From Sinonovacula constricta (Eukaryota > Mollusca > Bivalvia > Cardiida > Solecurtidae), in contig CM017562.1 of assembly GCA_007844125.1 (NCBI GenBank), forward strand, positions 62,296,010 to 62,360,009: a DNA stretch of 64,000 bases, given 5' to 3'. The notes under the pieces are model-generated. The model had not been told where the DNA came from. It searched no databases and was given only the letters and a program-made list of their open reading frames with translations. The translations under genes were made by a program, and so were the position numbers. Positions 13,619 through 61,846 of the stretch are shown here, piece after piece (within the stretch, counting starts at the first letter, position 1; the number at the start of each line of letters is the position of its first letter).

Positions 13619-13626
13619 TGACGTCA
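13619..13626 (+). promoter_or_regulatory. Perfect CRE palindrome TGACGTCA
   Basis: The full 8-bp cAMP response element consensus, 1.7 kb upstream of exon 1a of the PKA-C gene. A second full site lies in intron 7 at 55417-55424. CREB-type feedback on a PKA gene would make sense, but one 8-mer at this distance can be chance. Confidence 0.25.
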
Positions 13627-14206
13627 CTGGCAAGATACGTTGTTGTCGTTTCATTATTTTCATTGTAAAAATAGAGTCGGTGTCATATCCTAGCAATTAT
13701 TTAGAATTATAAATCTAAGAAAAATGGCCAAATATTTGACAAAAGTATAATAATAACTACTAATAATGCGATTTGATAATTATCCAAAAGCATGTATGAG
13801 TGTTAATTTAAGCGCAGTGATTGTAATCTGGTTAAGCTAGGTACCTGTATAACTGAACTGTACATTGTGCTAACAACGAAGTATGATATTAACACGCGGT
13901 GCTTTCGTCAGTCTGCTTTTGTACTTGTCTATATATTCTAAAGATTCTTAATCATACGCCGTTGAAGAATATTTAAAAAAAGCAGAAAAAAAGCAAAATA
14001 CTCCCATCATTTCGGAAGCGTTGGGAGATACAATATCGTTTATCCCAGAATCAACTTAACCATTTTTTGTACATGTGTGCTTGAACATACTGAAACATAA
14101 TATAGTTTCCGTGTGCTCGTTTAATGACTCTAGGGTTTATCCACTTTATTCTTCAATGCGTCGATGTTAAGATCTTCACAGTGAATATGTGTGTAGTTCT
14201 CACATG

Positions 14207-14491
14207 TCAACACAAAAGCAACTTGTGGGTCTCTTTTTTGTTTATTTGATACATTACATCAACACAACTGAAGTCATATTGGTGATATCTAGCTTGTAAT
14301 GTTGGAGGAAGGTAGAACCAAGGAAGCACCACAGGTCCGCTGGAAATCCTCCCAACATAAAACTTCCACTGATGCTTGACAAACCTGCCTATATAGTGCT
14401 GGTCAGCGATATGTTCACGTCTATATTTGGTACAGAGACCGTCTGTAAGGTCCAAGGTATCAAATCGACTTGGAACACCTACGCCATGCCC
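14207..14491 (-). other. Unassigned minus-strand open segment, possible terminal exon or gene fragment
   Basis: On the minus strand, a tag acceptor-like site is followed by about 94 open codons and TGA: GHGVGVPSRFDTLDLTDGLC, later FVKHQWKFYVGRISSGPVVL and PWFYLPPTLQARYHQYDFSC. Composition is more protein-like than other chance frames in the window (aromatic residues, balanced charge, no low complexity). There is no in-frame ATG near the start, so it would be an internal or last exon, or a fragment of a gene or transposon. I do not recognise the family and see no partner exon nearby. Confidence 0.3.
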
Positions 14492-14759
14492 CTAGTAGTT
14501 ACAAATGATTAAACTTGTATATAACATCGTATATAAAACAAAAATTGGATTCGAAGTTCATTTATCAGTTAAGCTAAACTGCATGTGATCGCTGGTTTTG
14601 GTGGAATTCGTTTTAAAAATAATAAGAAAAATAAAATAATTTATTTTATTTCTCCAAACACCAATAGTAACCTGAAAATAGAAATAGATTAAGTACATTC
14701 AAGTTAAAATGACATCTTGACAACAATCTTACCATAAAAGTCAAATGTATGGTTCGCTG

Positions 14760-14880
14760 TTGTTTTCATTATTGCTATAGGTGGTGTTGTTGATGTTATT
14801 GTTTGTGTGTGTTGTTGTTTTGTGTATGTGTTTTTGTTGTTGTCTTTGTCGTCGTCGTTGTTGTCGTCGTTGTTAATATG
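14760..14880 (+). repeat. GTT/GTC-rich low-complexity tract
   Basis: Degenerate trinucleotide-rich run (gttgttgt, gtcgtcgtcg). The Val/Cys-rich open frame is an artefact. 14881-15344 is the immediate upstream region of exon 1a; no TATA box or initiator could be assigned. Confidence 0.7.
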
Positions 14881-15344
14881 CTGTTGATATTGATATTGAT
14901 GACGAATGTTGCCATGCGTGCCTTGCCTCTTTATGTTAGTTGGGTAGATCAGCCCCAGTGTAGGTGTTCTTATTTGTCTCGGGACAGCGATATGTAGCTT
15001 AAGCTTTCTATCTTTTTAGTTCACTGAATATTTATTCATGCGGTGAATTCGTGAACACATAAAATCACTCGGAAAACGGGAGCTAGTGTTGCTATTATTT
15101 ACATGTTTACTTCACTTTGTAAGTTAAAAGAAACTGCTTCAACTGACAAGTACACGCGATTACTTACGCGAAAGCAAATAGTTCTGAATAAAGTGGTGAG
15201 AGGATTGTTGCCATAGAAATTGTTTTGAACGAGGACAGTAATTGTTAAATCTCACACAATATCATCTGTTGTCAAGTTGTGTCGGATTTTGTTCTTACTA
15301 GCTATAGAGGTGTGTAGAGTTGGATATACTAGGAAGAGTGCAGC

Positions 15345-52504
<37,160 letters not shown>

Positions 52505-53876
52505 TAACACTAAGACTGCTATATTTGTTGACTATAGCTTGATTTTAGACTTTTGCTTATAACTTGATTTAAAGGTAAATTAACCTACTACTACGTGATA
52601 TATAACTGCAAGTGTGGTAAGTCCTAAGTACCGATAGCTGACTCATCCTTGACTTTGCTTAGGTCAAAAGTTCAAATTTTAGTGTAATGGTGTTCATAGC
52701 ACCAAACACATTGTGGTCACTATGGTGTTTTTCCCTCTACTACTGGTAGAGGAAGGCCACAGATGAATACTCTGGTAGAACCACTAATGCAGAGCTGGTC
52801 TGCTGGACAACATATTCAGATGGTGTCTTAACTAAAAGGTAGTGGAACCCATGTGGCAGCGTACTGATTAGTCAAGGACTGTGTAGTTAATATGTTGTTG
52901 TTATTTAGTCTTCATTAAATTGCTTTTTGAGGTTTGCTTTATTTCATGAGTTATGTGTTTGTTTATGATTTGAAATAATAGACATATTCGTTTTATTTTA
53001 ACTACAACACAGCCTTTTGTTTGCAAAAAAAACTTGATATATTTAATGCCCTTAATTTCTCCTGCCAATGACACCATAACAAAAACATGTTTGGATGAAA
53101 TGGTTTAAGGTTGTTACATTTGTACAAAATGTGACAAGGAGTCTGTGATTAAATCTTTTTATTAAAAAGAAAACATGGTTATATTTCTGTTTTGTTTATC
53201 ATTTATAAGAGTTGTAATGAGTCTCTCCTTGGATCTCTCAACACTTCGATTTTTGGCACATCTGTGCCTCTAAGGCCACTTTTATTAATGTTCAAGCTAC
53301 AATCAATGTCCAACTTTTCAGTGTTTATGTAGAGCAGAATGTTTACTTCATGACACACATATTAACAATGTTGTTATGAAAGCAACAAGATTGGTAGGCC
53401 ATGAATAAATAACTTAAAGATGACAGCTGTAGGGCCTATTAGTTTATTATCTCATTAGAAAATATACAAGCACAGATTACTAATTCTTTGCCAGCATTGC
53501 ATGAAATGATTAGAATAAGGCAAATAGTGTAGATCCAGATTAGCCAGCTCCTCTTAGTTTTTGTCTGTTGATTGTTGTTACTGATACATAGTTTCCAGCA
53601 GCTAACAAGAGTTTAGTATTGGTTATTAGTAAGTTAGCATCATACAGACAAATTGGTACCTCTTCTGTTATATCTGATATGAAACCTAGTACTGCTTTGT
53701 AGAGAAATCAATAAATCCAGCTGAAAATAAAGAAAAAGAATTAATTCTCTGCCAGACTTGTTTTTCACCTGATGTTTATTATCTTGCCCAGAAGTGTTGT
53801 TAGAACATTCAGTCTGGTAATGGAGCAATATACAATTCTTTTTGTCACCTCAACTTGAGGCCACACTTATGAAACA

Positions 53877-54615
53877 TTTTTAGCTCACCTGAGCACAACA
53901 TCTTTATCAAACTTGGTCAGAATGTTTGTCTGCATGAAATCTTGGATGAGTTCCTTTTTTGGTCACCTGGGGTCAAAAAGTAGGTCACTAGGTCAAATTT
54001 AAGGAAAATCTTGTGAACACACTAGAGACAACATTTATAGCCCAATCTTCACCAAACTTGGTCAGAATGTTTGTCTGCGTAAAGTCTTGGATGAGTTTGT
54101 AACTAGGTCACGTGTGGTCAAAAAATAGGTCAATCTAAGCAAAATATTCAGAATGTATGTCTACATGAAATCTTGGATGAGTTCATAACTGGATCACGTG
54201 GGTTCAAAAAGTAGGTCACTAGGTCAAATCTTAGAAAAGCATGTGAACGCTCTAGAGGGCACATTCATAGTCCAATCTTTACCAAACTTGATCAGATTGT
54301 TTGTCTGCATCAAGTCTTGGATTGAGTATATTATTGGGTCATGTGGGGTCAAAAAGTAGGTCACTAGTTCACATTTGAGAAAAACCTTGTGAAAACACGT
54401 AAGAGGCCACATTGATGGCCCAATCTTCAACAAACTTGGCCAGCATGTTTGCCAGTATGAAATCTTACATATGTTTTGAAGTGGGGCGTGTGGATTTAGT
54501 AGGTTACTTGGTAAAATTCTACAAAATGTTATCTAATTACTTGATGCCAGATTTGAGCCTATTAAAAGCCTTTGTCATCAGGTGAGCGACTAAGGGCCAT
54601 CATGGCCCTCTTGTT
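53877..54615 (+). mobile_element. 739-bp repeat element with inverted termini and terminal hairpin
   Basis: Begins tttttagctcacctga and ends with tcaggtgagc (inverse of the start) followed by agggccatcatggccct, a 7-bp-stem hairpin at 54593-54609, then ctcttgtt. The interior holds four or five degenerate units of roughly 100-150 bp with aacttggtcagaatgtttgt and gtaggtcactaggtcaaat. From memory, similar gctcacctga...ggccatcatggccctcttgtt ends are common in bivalve genomes. A hairpin near the 3' end recalls Helitron-type elements, but the end is not a standard CTRR, so class is uncertain. Confidence 0.7.
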
Positions 54616-57600
54616 AACAAATTATTATGGTCATTTGGTTTTGCTTATACAGTTTGAGTTAAGGGGATGAGGAAATTTAGTATCTTAGCCTGTCCAATAC
54701 AAACTGATCAAATTGATCATGTGTAGGCAGATACTGTTGATCCTGGTCAGCAAGATCAAGGTGTGACCTTGCTGATCTCGACCTACACTATTTGCTGCAT
54801 TGTTGTTATCAGTTCATTGTATATCAATTTTATGAAGTTGGGACTATGAATTTTCGTATTAGCATGTAATGTTGTATGATGAGCATTATGGCTGCTGCTG
54901 TTGTGTTTGCTGGCTGTGTGTTCCCTAAGAGCTGACAGAGGGCCCCTATAGAATGGCATGCATCTCCAGTCTGCTGCCAGTAGCTGTGGAACCAGGCCAA
55001 GTCGTCAACAGTGCCAGCTCCCTGAATAACTTCAGTCCTAAACAATAACACTGCCAGTCACTCGTCTGCAGGCAATGATCTACAGCTTGGGAATATATAT
55101 ATATAGCAACCAGATTTCCAACAGTCTAGCTGGAAATGGCAAGGAAGTGAGCTTAGAAGGAAATGTCTTTATCTGTAGAAGAAATATGGCTTCAATTTCA
55201 CAGGTTCATTTCCTGTAAAAAAATAATAATTTGGTGATTTCAAAGTGACCCAATTATTTGGCAGTGAACTGTCAAATTGTCTTTGGCCCAAGCCCATGGG
55301 TCAGATAACAAGTTCAATATATATACACCAAATTAATGACAAGTTTAATAGTTTTTCAACTAGACTATTGTACATTAAGTTATTTATTTAATAGCAAACA
55401 GCTTCATTAAGACAGATGACGTCAGAATGTGGGAATTGAGGTGGCTGCTTTTAACGTCATAATGCTATTGTGTCTGCCAATAATACAGCTTCATTTTGTT
55501 TTGTCTTTTTGTATTGGTCCTGTTGCCTTGGTAACTAAGATTGCTTCATTTCCTAATTTCCTTGTATTTGCACATTTTTTTATAAAAAAATGTCTGCAAG
55601 GGGGCAGAATCAGAATATAAAGCAATGTGAAATAATTTGTGACAGAATGTATTGTGTCATTAACTTGTATAAAAAAAGTAGACTTGCCTACTTAGAAATC
55701 AAAACAATTATTCAGGGAGGAGATGTTAGGGAGAGACAGCTTTTTACTTAAGCTTCATTCCTAAAAATTAAAATGCATTTTTCAGTTCCTTTCCTTACAC
55801 AGTATTATACTATTATGCTACAGTCTGAAATCAGGTGGAGTCCCTCTTTAAGCAAGGTGATAAATCCTTCAGTTGTCATCCAAGTCCTATATAGTAGGTA
55901 GTCATTATAATCATCATCTTAACCAACACCATTACAGCAACCAATATATAGTCAACTGTTAACCTGCTTGCAGAAATAGACAGGTTTAGGCTTAGGATAA
56001 TGGTGTTGACCTTGACCAGTCAACCCTTGCTGTCTGATCAGAATCTGTACTATTTGCTCCTGAATCCATAGAAATATATTTAGGCACACTGCATGTAGCT
56101 GTAAGCAGTTAACATAGAACTAGTAAGGGTAAAAAGAACAAACTGTAGTTGGACAGTGTTTAATGAGGACCAATAGAAGAAAGTTTTTTAAGAAAACAGG
56201 AATATACTGCTGCAATCCATTGAGTTTACCCTTATCTAAAACTGTTGGAATATGGTTTGCTTGTGTTAAGGCTTCTATGTTGATAGTCAGATAATCCTGG
56301 TAAAGTCCATGTAGATCAACGTTAAGATTGGCATAGAACCTCCATAGCAGGGTGGAGTTCCTCTCACTGTGCTCGTTTTTGCACCTCTTATGTGATTGGA
56401 CAGCTGCCAGGGGAAAGTTTAAGGGGGAACTCAACTCTTTTTAACTAGGAATCAGTTCAGTCTTTGTATACTTCTGAGTTGTTTTGTAGCGTGTATGATA
56501 ATTAAGGTACACTTATGCTTCCTGTATAATTATGTTCAGAAGGGGTTGGGTTTTTTGAAGTAGGCATACAGTTTGTTATTGTACAAATTATGGGTGTTTC
56601 TTTAACAAACAGTATTTCAGCTGAACTATTTTTTGTTAGTAGTTCTTCACAGGTGTTGTATATTAAAGCTGCATTATAACCATAATCATTTATATGATGT
56701 TAAACAACACCACAACATCCTCTAGTTAAATGGTGGAAGTTGATTTCGAAATTATGACAACACAAAACATCTTTTCCTGTAATGATCATTGTATGTAAAA
56801 TATCAAAGTAATGTGGTATGTATGTTCTAGTTTATGTAATAATAGGGTTTTCATTCATTATAAGACACAATTGAATCGATCATTGCTACAGTCACAGCTC
56901 TTGTAGTACTGATGGAGTTGCAGTTAACATGGTAAACACATAGACAATGTGTGGGAGTATGTATTCCATGTACCATTGTACTAGCTGCTTGCTTGTTTAT
57001 TTACATCTTCATCAAGGTCGACATTCTCTCTGTTCACATATACAATGACATATGAATGATACCGAGATTCATGTATTCCTGACAGTTAATAAGGCTTTTG
57101 TATGCTCTGATGAATTGTTAATGAATCAAATAAACCTACGGGTCACATGTCAGGGCACTTTTATACATCACCACAATACATGTAAGCATATACAGATTTA
57201 GGTGCATAGTGTTGAGCTAGACCAGCCAGTCTGTTCAGGATTTTTACTATCAGTAATTGCTGCTTTATCTGTACCAATACATAGTGTTATGTGTGCTTAC
57301 AGTTGACAACAATTAATGAGAAGTTCCACATATAAATCAGGCAGAGGGTGGCTCATGGGACTTAACCAATTTTCATAAAATGTAGTATTTTACTTTATAC
57401 CCCTACAAGAAATGAATATTTTACACATGAAATATTTTGAGTAAATTCTGGCTAAAATTAGTTTTAAAATGAAATAATATTGGTTACTAACAAATGAAGG
57501 GATATGGGATTATACCAACAAGTAGAATACCTGCATGATCTGTGACATGTCTCAATTTTATTTGTTTATGCATCTGCTCTCATTAAGGAAGTGTTGTCAT

Positions 57601-60351
57601 GTTACTGACTTTGATCCAGGTCAAGGGGTTGATTCTGGGCAATGGGTGACTATCAGTGGATATTTTTGGGGTTTAGTCATCCTACTTATGATCTGATGAC
57701 CTTTCAGTTATCAGACTATAGTTCAAGTTTTGTCATTAACGTCCGTTTTCATTTTGAAGACTGTTGAAGACTGCTGAGAAATATTAAATATAAAGGTACA
57801 TAATTATGACATACAAAGGTTTAGATAAAGCACAAATGTTGAACTTATTTCCACTTTTAGCTGATTTATTTTGTTTGCTTTTGTTACATTGCACTGACAC
57901 AGTATGGTCATATTTGTGAAGTCCAGCTAATTATTGATGAAGGAAGATACCAGACACATATTTTGTGAGAACGAGTAACCAATTGCTCTTTTGCCATAGA
58001 ACTGCTCCGCAAACCCCTCAAACACATACACTGGTTTCTTGTACTAAGTTCTTTATAAAATGCTGCAACAGAGTACAGTAACTTTATCCTTACTTTTCCA
58101 TTAATGGAAAGTTACAGTCAGTTCATCAGAAAAATGTGCATTATGTATATAACAAAACAGGCTTATTTTCAGACATATTATGTGTCTACACAAAAGACCT
58201 TAAAATAGAAGCAATTATAGGGCAATTCCTGGAAAGAATTTATGAGCAGTATTCAGAAGCCCTATGCTTGTCCAGTGTAAAAGTTATTGCATTGTTCTAT
58301 TTACTCTCAAATGTCACTTGCAATATATTTCATGTTGGGGATTGTCGTGTTGATGAATAGGACTTTCATTCAGTAGCAATCCTGATCTTGGCAAGTGCCA
58401 TAACCATAGCAACTTTAGATTTAACAGAAACATGGGTTCTATGGACCTAATTTTATCAATAATGGCCATAAGAATGTCAACATCATTTGCCATGTAGATT
58501 TTTTTATCTTTCACACATCTGTCAGGACCAATACCTACTCATTGATTATATTTTTGAGTTTTTTACTTGCACATTAATTCACGTATCTGACAATGTGGGC
58601 ATGCATGTATTTGTACACATTATTATGTTCATTGAAGTTCTTCATAAAGGAGTCCATTGAGATACCTTACCTTTAGATGTTTGTCATCTCCATAAGTGAC
58701 TTGAATCCAAATGAACATGAACCTTTTTTTAAATTTTAGTTCTATGAGAAGAAAATGATGTTTTTAATGTATGCGGTTAGGTGTATATAGTTTAGGCTCA
58801 TGGCTCTACTGTTATTCACAACTCTGCATTCTTATGAATTCAAGTTATGTCTTGGTCTGGTTTGTATGTGAAAGCATACACTGTATAAAGCAGAGATGAT
58901 TATTGACCATGTTTGCCCCTAGCAGATCAGTGTGACTTACATTTCATACTTATAAATTCATCTCTATGTATTGAGAAAGGTGGAGCATTAACACATTTTG
59001 TCTCACTATAGGTTCACTTCACATTGTCCGGTTGCCTTGAGTAGCTGTACAGATTAGTCACCAAAGGATGGTATATAACTGGTAGATAGTTGTGAAAGCC
59101 TTATAGGTAGGACTTACCTTGACAAGTACAGGTGACTATAACTACAGTTGGTGATGCAGTATATTCTTGGAATGATAAGTCAGATTTATCTTGAGGACTA
59201 TTTCTCCTGTGTTTGTAATACAAGGTTAAAACAGCTTAAAGTTGCCTCTGCTTCAGCATGCAGCTGTCCTGACATAAGTAATTTACACTTAAAGCACACT
59301 TGTGTCTGTATGAGGCAGTCAGTATTGACCCTGGTCAGCCAACTCACATTGGGAGCAGTCAAGGCCTGTACTATTTGCTGGCAAACCACTCAGTCATGTG
59401 TTAACTGTAGGTTGTGACAATGATTGTGACTTATGGTGAACCATATAAGTGCAGAGTTAAAGATCCTGATCTTGTTGACTTGGTCAGTGATAATCAGTGT
59501 AGCCAATTATTCTGTTCTGCCTGGACACCTGTCTGACATATGTGCACTACATGCCTATGACAAACAGACCTCTTAATGTTTCCATTTTAAGGTCCTATCA
59601 TATAGATGGTGTTCTGTACATTAAGAGCAGATCATCAAAGAAACATTTCTTTGTAACTGTTTTCATGTTGTTTTATGTGGTAAGTTACTCAGAACCTTTA
59701 TATTATAATGTATAAAATTATATATCACAGTTTCAAAGGAAGGATAATATTATCTATCCTGCTGCAAATATATCAGGAACCGTAGCATACATTTGCTTGA
59801 TTCTAAAGTGTAGAAAGGAAACTTTCATATTGATCTTTTCTCTACTTTTTGTACATCATGACTTGCACAAGTATTTATAAACATTAACATGCCTTCAGAA
59901 TTAATTTTAAAATGTCAACAATAGTTCAAAGGTCTCGCAGAACTTTTGATAAGACAAGATATCAAACAATATCTTGGTATTGTTGAAGGATTAGTTGTCC
60001 ATGACAACTGCAGTCATGCTGGATCATATATTTGTTTTGTTCTGCTTAAACTCTGTCACACCACTGTATTGATTTTCAACAAGCAAGCTCTCTCTCCCTC
60101 TGAGACAGCAGGACATAATTGTGATTGCAAATTGAACTAATAGGCTGGTAGGTGATAACTTAAAGGCTCAAGTCAATTAAATTACAGTTATAGAAGCTTT
60201 GTTTACCAATTATGAGTTTCAATATATAATGCTATCATACATGTTTTATATCATTGGATGTTTCATACAGTAGTCCAGTGAAAGGCTTGCTAGCTTGATA
60301 CATGCTTCTATAGGTAGCATTGATCTGTTGTCTTTATTAAACTTAGTATTA

Positions 60352-61505
60352 CCGTAAAGTTTTATAGATAAGATGCGGTTTTTTGCCCCAAATTATGATA
60401 AGAAAGTGGTGGTGGTGGTGGGGGGGGTGTCTTATCCATGCTAAATAAAGTTTTCCCCTTTTTTCCCAAACCTAAATTGACCCTTAGACTAATCCGATCG
60501 CAGAGACTATCGCCGATAAAATCGGCCATAGAACTGTATTGTGCTATTTTAAGGGAAAACTTATGTTGTTTTACCTTAAATTTGACATTTAACATAAAAG
60601 GAGACATTTAAATTCGTATCAGTATAAAAACAAAACAATATGCAAACATTTTTTGCATAAATATCACTTTATTCTAACAAAATCAGCGAAGTTTCATAAT
60701 CCGGAAACAGTTATTGAGTTTTAGTGAAACGGACATATTCAATGACAACGCAGTTATCATCGTCTTAGTAAAATGGTATTATTCAATTGATCAATTTGAT
60801 TTAAAATTTGTTTTATTTTGAATCATTTTTAAGTTGAAATTAAAAACCCACTTAACAACATGTGCATTGGCTATTTGTGCAGACGAATTTTAACACCTCC
60901 TTTGATGTTTATAGATCGTCTATCATCCGTAAGTATTACACAGGTGCATAGAACTAACTGATTGTAAAAGGTCACTTCAATACCCTGGTGTGAAAATAAA
61001 CAATTAAAAGCCTTTAGATTTTATTTTAATTGTCATTTGTGTGTTTGTCCCATGTGTCGAGAACTTAATTACCGGCCGAGAACTTAATTGTTTTTATGAC
61101 ATGCTGCCGTGTGAAACAGGATGTTCTCTCATCTCTCAATTGTGTAGGGCTGGGATAACCGCGAGAATATCCTGTCTGGCGTGTAAACGATATACTGGGG
61201 TAGAGTGTCATAACGTAACACAATACACACGGTCTTACTAGGCAAATAGTCACGACATATTATTCAGGACACTTAGAGAATAATAAGCACTCGCCGCAAA
61301 CACAGATTTACGGAACAATTGGAACATGTTCCCTTGAGTCAAATCAAGCCATGCGGCGATGCGGGAATTGCTTAATGGCGGCCAGATGGATCAGTGAATA
61401 GGGGATGTGTCTTGTCTTTGAGAATTTGTTTTTTTCCTTGACTCTACATCTCGAAGAGGGGGTGTGTCTTATCTTTGTGTGCGTCTTATCAATAAAACTT
61501 TACAG
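60352..61505 (+). mobile_element. 1.15-kb non-autonomous DNA transposon, TA-flanked, Tc1/mariner-pogo-like
   Basis: Left end ccgtaaagttttatagataa followed by gatgcgg; right end, reverse complemented, reads ctgtaaagttttattgataa followed by gacgc. That is about 23 matching bases of 25, and the ends are flanked by TA on both sides (60350-60351, 61506-61507). Repeats of gggggtgt(gt)cttatc lie just inside both ends. The interior is richer in CpG than the surrounding intron and has no transposase frame. Confidence 0.75.
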
Positions 61506-61523
61506 TACATCTGGCAGATTAAC

Positions 61524-61846
61524 GCTGAGGTCTTAGCCTGCCTGGCACAGACTTACCAGGCTGAGCCAAATAATAACCCTGAGATCTTAGCCTGCCTAGC
61601 GCAGACTTACCAGGCTTAGCCAAATAGTAACCCTGAGGTCTTAGCCTGCCTGGCACAGACTTACCAGGTTTAGCCAAATAGTAATCCTGAGGTCTTAGCC
61701 TGCCTGGCACAGACTAACCAGGCTTAGCCAAATAGTAACCCTAAGGTCTTAGCCTCCCTAGCGCAGACTTACCAGGCTTAGCCAAATAGTAACCCTGAGG
61801 TCTTCGTCTGCCTAGCGCAGACTTAACAGGCTTAGCCAAAAAGTGT
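61524..61846 (+). repeat. Minisatellite, 54-bp unit, 6 copies
   Basis: Unit begins ctgaggtcttagcctgcctg and continues gcacagacttaccaggctta, gccaaatagtaacc. It starts 18 bp beyond the right end of the 60352-61505 element. The unit is 18 codons long, so a repetitive minus-strand frame stays open by length alone. From 61901 to 64000 I see no gene, exon or nameable repeat, only AT-rich intron. Confidence 0.95.

Noticed and set aside
58136..58360. 74-codon frame in intron 7
   Set aside because: Composition and length are as expected by chance in AT-rich intron; no splice-phase match to exon 7 and no recognisable domain.
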